Positions 1-11,214 of a stretch of 62,292 nucleotides of DNA are shown here, in pieces. Under the pieces are notes generated by a model. It did no database searches. It was not told where the DNA came from and saw only the letters and a list, made by a program, of their open reading frames with translations. How positions within the stretch are numbered: the first letter of the stretch is position 1; every line of letters begins with the position of its first letter. Origin of the DNA: Acanthaster planci (taxonomy: Eukaryota; Echinodermata; Asteroidea; Valvatida; Acanthasteridae); NCBI RefSeq assembly GCF_001949145.1, contig NW_019091360.1, positions 4,157,207 through 4,219,498 of the forward strand. Direction: 5' to 3'. The translations under genes were made by a program, and so were the position numbers.

Positions 1-172
1 GATGCTGGTATGACTCCAGTTGATCAGGTTAATAGCGAAGTTATAGGGAGATGTCGGAGCTAATTGTAATATTGATTTCCTGATAAAAATATAATATATA
101 TTTTTTGCAAAAGACATTCTAATCTTTCCTGAAGCACTTACATTGTATTCCTTAAAAATCTCCTCACTTCAG

Positions 173-3100
173 ACAAGGTTAAGCCCATCAAACGACCAGC
201 AAAGTTCATTGACCCTTTGAAGCGTACTGGATGTCTGTTTGGAGGTCTCGTGAATGATATCAAACGGCGGTATCCTTGGTACCTTAGTGATCTCAAAGAT
301 GCTGTGAATCTACAGTCTCTTGCGTCTGTCTTCTTCATCTTCTTTGCTGCTTTTTCCCCAGCGATCACCTTTGGTGGTTTACTGGGTAAGTCAAACCACA
401 GTTCTATTTTGTCTCTTGAATATAGTCCATCATTGACTTCCATCTGGTATCGTTCTGGGTCTGTGAGGTACTCAGTTTGTTAATATGAACCATGGTAAAG
501 GAATATAAGTATGCATCTAATGAAATGAGATTAAAGCAGACAGTGTTTTGTGGCGGTGTCTTAGTGTGGGATTCTTGGAAAATGGGTCAAAATGAAGAAA
601 GTTGAAAGAATAGACCAATCCCAACAAAATGCAGTCTTGTAAACGTCTTTGTGCATGATCAACTTTCTTTGACAGCTGATAAGACGGACAACATGATTGG
701 TGTATCTGAGATGATCTTAGGTACAGCGATCTGTGGTGTGGTCTTTGCTTTGATATCCGGTCAACCTCTCATCATCATTGGTGCGACAGGACCAGTGCTA
801 GTCTTTGAAGAAAACTTGTATGCTGTAAGTACTAGTTCAGACTTGTCTGGATTAAGTATGTAGTTAGAGACTATTTGAAAGATGTTACGTGTCAGCAGAA
901 ATCTGTAGGTCCATGTTGAAATTGTCCTGTATGTAAGTTGCCTTGGATCTGTGCAGTTCTTAATAAGCAGCACACTGTAGTCCTATCATAGAGCTATATT
1001 AAATTACTAGAGCGCTAACGTTTTGTACTCCCGGTGGAGAAAATTTGACGCCATCCTGGGCGCAGACAGTTTGAATCTACATGTATATGCGTGTGCTTGT
1101 AGAGCATTCAAAATCAAATAGATTGAATATCTAATTATGTACTCTGCATGCAATGCACATAGGGTACTAATAAAATCCGATTTAAAAAGTCACGGCAAGA
1201 GTATCTGCAGTGCATACACATACGTTTTCATTTTTTACACAGAGCACAATTAAACGCTCATTTACTGATTGCCCATTCAGGTTCTTTGCGTATCAGCTTT
1301 GTTGACGCATCATTTTAGAAAACAGACACAGATGTGCAAACAACCATACAAAAGGCGTACATAAATTTCAAGTTATCCATAGGTTTGTGGTCAAACATGG
1401 ATGCATCCAGCAGGCATCATTTTGTACACGATCAGTGCTCTAGTTTTTCTATATACATGTAGCTCTATGAGCCCTATCTACTCTGAGCAGGATCAAGAAA
1501 GGGCGTAATTTTACTTGGGAACAACAGTCCTTTGTGAAAACCCACCGTGTAAACAGTGGCGTAACTAGGATTATACCGGAGGGGGGCACAAAGGGGGCAC
1601 CAGCATCTTGGGGAGGGGGCCCAGCTTTCAGTGGTGTAGGTTTTTTTTGGGGGGGGGCCAGTTTATGTTAGCTTTAATCAATATCCATTCATCCGTTTTT
1701 GGTTTTTTTTGTGGGGGGGGGCACGTGTCTCCCAGGCGTACTGAGTACATGCAACCAGTTTATGTTGGAATGTATTGTTTTTGCGTGGGCGCCGGGTGCA
1801 TGTACAAGAAGCTCATGCACTAGCCTGTCTGTGGCTTGTGTGGGTGCACTTCAACTGGATCGATACCGATTTTGTGATGGCCTTTAGGTTCATGCAGTTC
1901 TGTCTGAGCAGTATTCTGTAGTCTTACATTGATATTGTGTATGATTTGCCTTTGTTCCATGCAGTTCTGTGTCAACAGTGAAATTGAATATCTTCCATTT
2001 CGAGCCTGGGTTGGCATTTGGATTTTCGTCATTGCTATAGTGACGGTGGCACTAGAGGGCAGTGTTCTTGTACGACTTTTCACACGATTCACAGAGGATA
2101 TATTCTCCCTCCTCATCTCACTCATTTTCATCTATGAAGTCTTCAAGAAGTTGGCAGCTGTAAGTTGATGCCATAATGAGCCACTTCGGTATTCCAACAG
2201 CGCATGCCCGGTATGAGGCTATTAAGGAACAGCTACTTGCACATGCATGCGCAATAGTTTGCAGTACAGCCATACGCTAACTCACACATGTGCTTTGTTC
2301 CCAAAAGACCTTGGCGTTTTGAAATACCGAACTGGCTCATCGGTGATTTTTGTGTCTGTGTTTCTTTATCTGTGTCCTACAGACGCACAAAGCCCTCTTT
2401 AGATTACATACGTGTATCTGAAGCTTAAAAATACTGAGAGTATATTTTTGGAAACAAAACTACAAGTATGATAATCAGATGAACGTAGCTAACATGGATG
2501 AAAAGAAATGGCTTATTCATCCAATTAACTTAGAAGAGGACAAGTTATGCTGAATGTACAGACACATTGCTCTATTCTTGTGATCCTTTGATCAAAACAA
2601 ATGACAAAATTCATCAAGGAAAAAAGTTCTGCTTTACTTTAGTCAGGCTAATTGTTCCTTCTCCAAAAGGTTCACTGATCTTAGGTTTGTTAGAGATAAA
2701 TTGTTTGAAAATGGAATTCCTCATCAACATTGTAAGTGTTCCAGTTTTGCTGCTTGTCAGGTGTTTGCCAAGCATCCTCTTCTTGAGAACTACTGTTTGG
2801 ATGAGGATGACTTCAACTCAACAGAAGTCTACACAACTAATTACACAGAGCTGACAACGCCAGTCTATCCAGCTAATGTTACAGACAACATGAACTCCAC
2901 GGTTTGTACTGTATCAGCTGACGTCAAGAAAAACATGCCCAACACAGCACTGCTGTCAATGATTCTCACGCTTGGAACATTCTTCTTGGCATATTTCTTG
3001 CGGATCTTGAGAAACAGCCGTTTCCTTGGTAGAGGGGTGAGTGCTACACATAATTAACCATTTTCATTAGTAATGATTGAGTAATTTCAGTTTAAGAAAT

Positions 3101-6100
3101 GAAAATTGTAACAAGTTTGAGGTTTTTAAAAGATAAGACTAATCAGTGGTAAAATTAGCTGTGAAGTTTAGGGAATGTTCACATATAAAGGAAACCTTTA
3201 GTTGAAATGGAACCCTCAAAGTCCTTACAAGCTCTTCTGATTTCAAGTTGACAGCTAATGTGCATCATTGACTAGTGATTTATGCTCATCTTGCACATAT
3301 ATACTATGAAATTCATGCCAGCTCTAAGTCCTTCTTGATCACATCTGCATTTGTTCTAGGCACGTAAGACCATTGGTGATTTTGGCATTCCTATTGCCAT
3401 TGTTATCATGGTGATGGCAGATGTGCTGATTTCTCCAACTACATACACCCAGGTATGTCAGGAATTATTTTATTAACATATATTTGATATTTTAATATTC
3501 AAATTAAGTTTGTATGATTCGTAAATGGTTGCTTGTCATTTCTCCTCATAATCGGAACTTCCCTCCAAAAACAGATCTGCCTCTGATTACATGCACATGC
3601 CTCTCAAAAATAGGATAGGTAGGCTTGAAAATGTAGCATTTGGGGGGGTGGGCATTTTTGTGCTGATTGAATAGGTTATTTAATTATACGTAAAAAATTC
3701 AGCATCGATAATTCTTAAAATAATGGTGAATTCACAGTGCATGTACATGTACATGTATGACTATGCACAATGCTAATCCCTCGGAACAACAACATTCGTA
3801 TATCACTTACCGCCTTGGTGCAACCATCTGCGGAAGCTGTATTGGACGGTGCTCATTATGCTAATGCAAGAGCAGATGTTTTAAATACACTTTTGGATTG
3901 GCTCATTGCTACATAGTAATTGCTTAATTCATTTCGGTCGTAAGGTGACAGGTTAACTGAAAGCACACGTGGCTATACATGTACATGTACATGACAAGTC
4001 GACAATATTTATTTGCCAGCTGATCAGAGTAATTGGAGATGGAGTTCGCCTTTGCTTTGCTTAACTGATTGTGATTAATTTTTTTTTCCAAATGATTAAT
4101 GCTATGGGCTTTGCATCTGGTCTGAGGAGTTCTGATCAGAAAGGTGGAGCCTGAAATTTTTTTTGAAAATTTGCCTGTTGGCAAATTCACAAAAATGTCG
4201 TGACCGCGCAGAAAGTATTCTAAGGCTTGCAGCTGCTCGGCACAAAAATCATGCAACATTAATTTATCTGCAGCAGAATTCAAGCAACAAGACAACTCGT
4301 TGTGCTACAGTCATCTCAGAAGCTGGTCCACCATTAATTTTACATGGTTTTGAGTGCATGTGATGAGTGCACAGTGACCAATCGCAGCTAAGTATACATA
4401 TGCATCAACGTGAACTGGCATGCATGCCTGCATCTATTCATATTTGCATACAAGGTAGTGCGCTAGAAATCTAGTGCAAAATTAAAGAAAAACAAGCTTC
4501 CGCGGACAGTTGCACCAAGGCATTTGTCCTGGGCCAGCTGATTTGCATATTTCTTAGACCCTGTGAGGTCGCTCTTAGCCTTGATTTTGAGTGGCAGGTG
4601 CACGCTGCCATGCGCTGCGCTGCAATGAATGACGAACGCCTTAACCAAGGCTAGTGGTAACCATGTATGATGCATTCGTGGGTCAGGGGATGAACCTCGT
4701 GTTGTGGAAACGGAAACCCACCTTCTTCAAGAAGGAACGGAATAACCTCATAATATATATATATCCACAAACACAGAAAGTACATAGAAAGAGAGATAAA
4801 GCTGTTTAAATTAACTTGCAGGGATCTTTTTCCATCAAAGTTTTCAACCTACAATTATAGTACAGCATGCATGTAGTTTAATTAGCTGGGATGCTTAGAC
4901 TGGTTTATTCTGTCATCCCTTCTTTGGCAATCGTAGCAAAATTTGAAGTGTGTAATCAATATTGTGTTTAGACAGAACATATTTACATGTCTTATTGGGA
5001 TATGTTTTAGCGCTCAGTGTGTATGACTACATGTATGACTACATGTAGTTAATAATCTTGGCAAAGTACTGTATTTGACTTTTGTTGACTCCTCTCATTC
5101 CCAACTTCAGGGCGATTATTTCTAAACCAACCATTATTATTTCCCTTTTAGAAACTGAATGTTCCCAGTGGTTTGAATCCAACAAACAGTTGTGCTCGAG
5201 GTTGGTTTGTGAATCCACTCGGTATGCACCGACCTATTCCTGCTGGCCTGGTGTTTGCAGCTATCATCCCTGCCTTCCTTTGCTTCATCCTCATCTACAT
5301 GGAATCACAGATTACCAAGTAGGAATTAGATTCTGGTTGATTCATTTGACTGACAGTGCCATTGATTCAATTATTAACCGTATCCTGCCAGAGAGCCCGT
5401 TTTTGGGTACCTTGGGTTTGTACACATAGCCGGGGTGCCCGAAATTGGACAAAAGAGCTTGGGCCTTGTAACAAAAGACAGTACTCGGAACAAAAGACAG
5501 AGCTGCTTCTGGGAATTGCCATCATTTTTTCAGTTGTCAATAGCGTTGGAAATCCATCATTGTTTTGAAAGATTATACAAGATTACCACTGGGGACAAAA
5601 GCGCTCAGCACTCCAGAGATGAGGGATACTATACCGCTGCACGCTGAAAAGTTGGTGAAATGTTACTCTTTGCATGTACATGTACTTGAAACACAAAACA
5701 TAGTGATACCAGATGATCAGTCTATCAAAGTTGAAATAACTCAGCGAAGAGAATAACACCAAGTTTAATTTTCACCAACAGCTTGATCATCAACAAGAAA
5801 GACAACAAACTGAAGAAAGGTTCTGGCTTCCATTTGGACTTGTTTATCCTTGGTGGCATGGCATGTTTCAATTCACTCTTGGGTATGCCATGGATGTGCT
5901 CGGCTACGGTGAGATCGGTGACTCACTTGGGAAGCTTGACCGTGTTGAGTAAGACTCATGCTCCCGGTGAGAAGCCAAGGATAGAAGGAGTCTGGGAGCA
6001 ACGAGTGACTGCGTTTATTGTCCATCTACTCATTGGTGAGTATTGGCATGTTCACATCATTCACTGAAATTTGGTTGGCACGGTATTCTCCCTGCAGTGC

Positions 6101-7165
6101 CTTACAACTTTGATGCACTGGTTCGAATCTTACTTGGTGCATTGTGGCTTAGTTTTAATCCATACTCAGTCATATCAAGTTTCCCCAAAGTTATCTCCAG
6201 GCTCCTTGTGTTACCTCTGAGAGCTTTTGATGTCATCTTGCTTCATTTGTGTTTCATCAAAATACCCCTTGGTTTGACCCTCATCTGGGTACATTATGGG
6301 AATTGGTTTGTCCTGGCTAAATACAAATCATCACAGAATAAGTAAGCACTCAATATGTATCTCGAAAAGAAGAAAGTTTTACAGTTCAATCAAGTGTATT
6401 TCATATTCACAGGTTTGTCCATTGCTTTGGCACCCCTCCTGAGACAAGTTCCATTATCTGTTCTCTTTGGAGTCTTCCTGTACATGGGCATTGTATCATT
6501 GAATGGTGTACAGATGGTAGATCGTCTGCTGCTCATGTTTATGCCAGTCAAACATCATCCAGATGTCTCCTACACCAGGAAGGTTAGTAATAATAGCTGA
6601 GAGTTGAAATAAACTTCTAGACATGAAAGAGTTTTGCATTGCACTAGCTGCTCAATCATTACATTTTCTTCTTTCCAACAGGTGAAGACATTCCGTATGC
6701 ATATGTTTACGAGCATCCAGTCGATATGCCTAGCTATACTCTGGGCTGTTAAGAGCACACCTGCAGCACTGGCATTCCCTTTCTTCTTGATTTTACTGGT
6801 TCTCATCAGACAACTCATGAAAAGGCTGTTTTCAGCTTCAGAATTAGAAGCAGTAAGTGTCACTATACTCTGAATTCCTAAAACTTGTCTGTGCGGGAGG
6901 GGGGGGATTCTGCAAAGATTGTTTGATTGTTATGGTCATCAGAGTTCATGTTGTTTTAGAATTGAATATTTCGTTTTTACTTTTGATCTGTAATATGTGT
7001 CCGTTTCTTATCGCTATATATCTAAAAAAAATTCTGGATTTCATCTGATCTCTTAACCAAACTTACTCATGAACATTTTGTTTATTTTTGCAGCTTGACA
7101 GTGCGGAAACTGAAATTGATCCAGAAGAGGAAGATGAATATCAAGCATCTCACATGCCTGTGTAA
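173..7165 (+). CDS. SLC4A2: SLC4 anion exchanger (AE2/AE3-like), C-terminal 585 residues, 5' end outside window
   Basis: Plasma-membrane chloride/bicarbonate exchanger. Exons read from the sequence: 173-385, 676-824, 1965-2159, 2761-3036, 3360-3452, 5152-5318, 5782-6035, 6413-6582, 6682-6852, 7094-7165 (TAA at 7163). All junctions are GT-AG and all phases join. The first exon begins mid-codon after an acceptor at 171-172, so the cytoplasmic N-domain lies upstream. Family hallmarks in order: RTGCLFGGL before TM1, [32 protein letters not shown] (its second Lys aligns with the stilbene-reactive Lys539 of AE1), [16 protein letters not shown] (Glu codon 5302-5304, matching AE1 Glu681; bicarbonate cotransporters carry Asp here), [24 protein letters not shown] and the acidic tail ending HMPV. 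The third extracellular loop (exon 2761-3036) carries four N-glycosylation sequons. The Glu argues for anion exchange rather than Na-bicarbonate cotransport. The choice among A1/A2/A3 is not resolvable here. Confidence 0.95.
1552..1735. repeat. G-rich dispersed repeat in SLC4 intron
   Basis: The stretch opens with GTGGCGTAACTAGGATTAT and then runs into repeated GGGGGGGCAC and T8-G9 blocks. Similar G-run blocks recur near 3640, 15071, 42413, 45837, 49255 and 52947, which suggests a dispersed, decayed element rather than local slippage alone. No coding capacity is visible. Confidence 0.4.
2176..2340. mobile_element. MITE-like element with terminal inverted repeats in SLC4 intron
   Basis: The left end reads ATGAGCCACTTCGGTATT and the right end is its near-perfect reverse complement (AATACCGAACTGGCTCAT), 165 bp overall. 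It lies about 16 bp after the donor of exon 1965-2159. There is no coding capacity, and no clear target-site duplication was identified, so the superfamily is unknown. Confidence 0.6.
3600..3742 (+). repeat. Dispersed repeat family A, copy 1
   Basis: Shares ordered blocks with 42371-42570 on the same strand: CCTCTCAAAAA, a G-run, GCTGATTGAATRGG, and ATAATTCTTAAAA followed by a GARAATT-type block. Copy 1 appears internally shorter than copy 2. No coding capacity is seen. Confidence 0.5.
3812..4521. mobile_element. Putative 710-bp DNA element with 27-bp inverted ends
   Basis: The left end 3812-3838 starts GCCTTGGTGCAAC and the right end 4495-4521 finishes GTTGCACCAAGGC. As inverted copies they match at 24 of 27 positions, the three mismatches falling in the central five bases. 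It sits in the intron between SLC4 exons 3360-3452 and 5152-5318. On the minus strand the interior holds a helicase-like fragment (separate entry). No transposase was recognised, so this would be non-autonomous. Confidence 0.5.
4165..4250 (-). pseudogene. Fragment resembling a RecQ-type DEAD/H helicase N-terminal motif
   Basis: Within a 123-codon minus-strand open frame (4295-3924), residues 20-42 contain [12 protein letters not shown] followed by [11 protein letters not shown]. This looks like the Q-motif-like segment plus start of Walker A of RecQ-family helicases (the usual form is ...DVFVxLPTGxGKS). The frame then departs from the family: the expected GKS is replaced by FSKK and no later helicase motif follows. 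Only about 25-30 residues match, so this is a relic. It lies inside the 3812-4521 inverted-repeat element, which may have captured it. Identification is by motif memory only. Confidence 0.4.
5394..5590 (+). repeat. Dispersed repeat family B, copy 1
   Basis: A block of about 195 bp shared with 19228-19413 on the same strand. Shared landmarks in order are GGACAAAAGAGC, GGGCCTTGTAACAAAA, GGGAATTGCCA, TTTTTCAGTTGTCAATAGC and CATTGTTTTGAAAGATTATA. This copy lies in the SLC4 intron after exon 5152-5318. No A-tail, TIR or coding frame is apparent, so the element class is unknown. Confidence 0.7.
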
Positions 7166-7374
7166 GGTGTTAGGAAAAATTGATATCTGAATATGCTACA
7201 TGTATGTTACATGAGTAAGACAATCCTCTTGACAAAGCGCATGATTACTAAGCAACAAAACGTAATCTGCCCTGAGTTGAAGTATACCCCCAAGTGGTTA
7301 AAGAAAGACACTTAAAGTTTTTCAAGTGGGTTCTTGCATGCGTTCTGTGTGTACGCAAAGACCATGCATGAAGG

Positions 7375-7557
7375 AATAAATTTCTTATGTGTACTCAGCG
7401 TGCTCCGCGTCAAACGCGCCATTGAGCCCATTATAAATGCGCGCCTATGCAGTGAGTACTAAAAAAACACGCCTTCTTTTGTTCCACTCGGAGTGGATAC
7501 AAGTACTAGCAGCTTCTCGACAACAAATTTTATAGTTTATTAACCTTTTGTAATAAA
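7375..7557 (+). terminator. Candidate poly(A) signals of the SLC4 gene
   Basis: Canonical AATAAA hexamers occur at 7375-7380 and 7552-7557, 210 and 387 bases after the SLC4 stop codon. They are the first good candidates on the plus strand. Which is used, or whether the 3' UTR runs further, cannot be told from sequence. Confidence 0.3.
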
Positions 7558-10500
7558 CAGTTGCCAAAGCCTTGTAACCTGGGGAGAAAATGCTCTTTTT
7601 TTATTTGAATGCATGTAAGTACTATAAAAAGAAACATTTTGAGATTTATCTGGAGTTATTTCCTGTTGTCATATTAAAGCTATTTTTGTAAAGGAGAATG
7701 TAGATACATATTCCTTTGGGAAGTTCATTGGATGCAGATAAGTAATATTTTCTTTCTTGACCATTGCAGCATGATTTTTTATTTGGACTGAGATAATGAA
7801 AGGAAGTATGGGCAAATGTCTTGTTTGAGCAATTACCTTGAGGTGAAGGCACCTGCAGTCCCTTCTGCCAATAGATACAATTTGGCATAGATATGAGGCC
7901 TTATATTTCCCACATCCTTTCAAGGCAAGCCCTTGAAATTATTAGTTTCCCCATAAAAGTCTTGAAACTCAAGGAATCTTTAACCCAACACTTCTGAAAT
8001 TCCCCAAAATGAAATACCTGTGTAACACATCAGAACAAATTTGACTCACATTTTCGGTAAAGACACCCACCAGTAAATGTTGAGTTGAATTGTTAAATAC
8101 ATAGCTACCTTTGAAGAATTTTTAAGATGATTTACATTTGACGACAGTACTACAAGTATGTACTATTTGAACATGATATGTACATGTACTGAGTGCAGAA
8201 GAAATCAGTCACTTTAAGAATTTTCTTAAATGAATTTCTGACCAACCCATGATAGTACTTTGTTTCAGACATATGTCATTGTTAATTTCAGGCTCTAACA
8301 TACATGTATGTTACTGAACTGGATTTTGTACTACCTCTTTTTTTACCCCTTAGTCTATAATGCAAAGGTCTGATATCAAGTGAACCAAATTTACATTTAT
8401 AGTACTAAGTTAGTGAAGATCCTTGTTACAGGTAGTGTTCGGTCAGCATTGTTTTGAGAATTGTCACAAGTGATATACATGTATACTTTAACTCATCCCA
8501 GTTCAATGTTTGAAATCACAGTACATCTTTTAGGGGGATATTGAATCGTAATGTTCATATTAACAGTTTGATTTTGCTTCTTAAATGAATTGAGCCCGGG
8601 TGACCCCTTGAACCACTGAATTATATGTACATTCCAAAGTGTTAAAATACTGTTCACTGTTTGTTATCCTACCTATCAATATTATGTAGTACTGATTTAG
8701 TTTATTTGGCCCTGTAAGTACTGTCTGAGCTATTTGCCAAAGAGTGCCTACTATAGAAACCACCCATAATGCATGTTATACCTCGCAAAGGTTAATTTAA
8801 TGGACATAAACATGAATTGAATGCTATTTTTATTACACCCTTCTTCCACTCTAAGGTACAACTTGCCAAGAAGGTATCTTTTTGCCTGTTTCATTTGTGT
8901 GCTGTAATGTTTGCACAAATTATGAATCACTACTTTTTGTTCTGCAGTTTTAAAATTTACCAACATTGGTTTGCGTATTCCACTGATGCATTTCAGGATA
9001 CTTGTACATTGTATTTGCATTTTGGTGAAGGAATGTAAAAACCAGTGAACAAAATGTCAGCTGACAATACTCTGTACAGTGTTATGTGTACATGTACAGT
9101 CTTATTAAAGCACCAGTACATGTTTTGAATTACTGAAAAATGAAAGCTATTAAAACAAAAAAGGTGTATGAATTGTACATGTATTTAGATTTACAGTGTG
9201 AATTTATTCATTTTTATGTGCTACACCTGCTCCACAATACAGTGCAGACTGCCAAAACTACCAATTCAAATGGTAGATGAGACAAGAAGTCAGGAATACC
9301 AGGGGAGGAAGATGGGGGAGGTGGTGATTCAACAATTTGTAAAGATTACCTAGACAGGCATTTTGCCCACTTCAGGTCTTGGAAAAATGTTGGAAAAGAG
9401 GACCCCAATTTCTCCTTAAATTGCCCTGGTACATGTACATGTATAAACCCATCCTTTCCCAAAGAACATTTAAAAGTTTCCTAGTGTTGGCAAAACCTTG
9501 ATTTTTTTTCCACAAACTAATTTTAAGGAAGAAAAACATGGGGAAAAGAGGCCTATCCCCCGTCCTTTCTACAGCACATTAACTATACATGTAGATAGTG
9601 ATGTATCATGACATGGCTCTGAGGGATAACATCCATACAACTTCTCTTACTGGATGAGGGACAATCGGGCAGGGATCAGGGGAACTTGAAGACAAATCCA
9701 CCAACAATCTGCAATTGCATGTAATCTGCAATCTGCATCTACAGTGCTTGTACCACAGGGTTGTAATGGTAAAATAAAGTAATGAAAACTGCTGAGGTCT
9801 TTCAGTGCATAAAATAGCAGACTGGCAGGCATGTGTTCTCTGACAGATGTGAATCTTGCACTTCATTTTTTTATAAAAAAAAGGGAAAATTAAATGCAAT
9901 GCATAAATTATTAAACGTCATAATCTGGAAATTTTTTGCAAACAAAAAAATAAGAACCTGAACTCAGAAATTACGTGAAATACCACCCATGACATTTAAA
10001 ATGGTTTATTTAAAGCAAATAACACACAAAAGAAATAAAACACTTTTATTGTTGACTTCAGTTAAAAACAATTATCCTCTTGGATCTTTTACTACCAATT
10101 TCATGCTGTTAATCTGTCGAATAGCTTAAAATATGGAACAAAAAGTGTGATGGAATGGTTTAAAACTGGTTCTAAAGGCTTAGGCCTGGGTGCATGGTTC
10201 TAGAACGACATTGTTACATGTCTTTTTATTTTCAGGGCCAGTTTCTTTTAATGAGCAGCTCTAAATCATCGAATCGTCTTTGTCAAACAGACGGTTGTAC
10301 GTGGGAGATATCATTGGCTGTGTTTCAAGGAATAGAAAATCCACACCTTTAAAGTACAGTTAAGTTGTATTCAGTGAATTTGTATTCAGTGCCGTTTTTT
10401 GCCATTTGTCTGATGTACAATGATACCAACGTAGCCAAAGTATTGGTGCAGAAATCGAGTGAAGAATTCATGTTAATGTTATTGTTATCTTGACTCGCTG

Positions 10501-11140
10501 GAAGAAATACAATAGGCCTACTCAGCATGTTCAGCCTGTAGAAATACATGGCACATTCATATGGTATACAAATTACTCAGCTTTTCATAAGTTTCGCGAG
10601 AAAATACAACCACTGGCACTGCAGAAGCACTGGACCAAAAAAGCGCTAGCACTCGTTACAAAATTACCTGGTGGGCAACCTGGTTAAAAACAGGGTCTTC
10701 ACTGGCCAGGGTTTGACGAGCGAGATGGATGAGAGATCCATGGCGGCTGATGCGGCGCAGCACCAAATTTAGATTGCGAAGTACCAGAAAATGGGGATGT
10801 AATGTAGCACACTACGGGCCCATAAACTACACGTGAATAACGGCTAGAATTAAGCGATTTTAGAGCTCACCAGTCACAGCTTCCAAATCTCTCGACTACC
10901 GCCCAACGTCAGGATGTGTACTGTTGTAGCTCTATGGTTGGAACCAAGGTATGGGTTGAACGTTGACGTAGATGCTGAGAGAATTCAGCGTACCAAGAAG
11001 GTTGCAAAATCCGGATTTCATTTGGTAGGCCGCGCCAACATAGTATATTGTATGTATGCTTTGTGTAATGCACGCGCACACGTTCTGAAACTTTAGGCGC
11101 GCACCTATTGGCGGAACCGGAATTCAACGTGCGCGCTAGG
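7558..11140. other. Gene-free stretch between convergent SLC4 and PPP6R, first part
   Basis: AT-rich DNA with scattered ACATGTACATGT runs. I recognise no protein or RNA gene on either strand; open frames here are short and lack family motifs. Part may be 3' UTR of SLC4. A GC-richer patch at about 10700-11150 includes a minus-strand ATG in strong context (GCCGCCATGG at 10739-10741) opening only a 25-codon frame. The segment 10681-10712 faintly resembles repeat family A. Confidence 0.5.
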
Positions 11141-11214
11141 CGCGAGCGTCGAAAAATCCAGCAGACGACTTGCTTTTAGACTGGTTCCAAATCCATACAG
11201 TGTCGTTCGGACTT

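Noticed and set aside
1-27. First 27 bases as the end of an upstream SLC4 exon (CAG|GTTAAT donor)
   Set aside because: The phase required by the next exon (one leftover base) gives a stop codon in this stretch.
6118-6130. GGTTCGAATCT, resembling a tRNA B box
   Set aside because: The flanks do not form a T-stem or acceptor stem, and no A box lies at the right distance.
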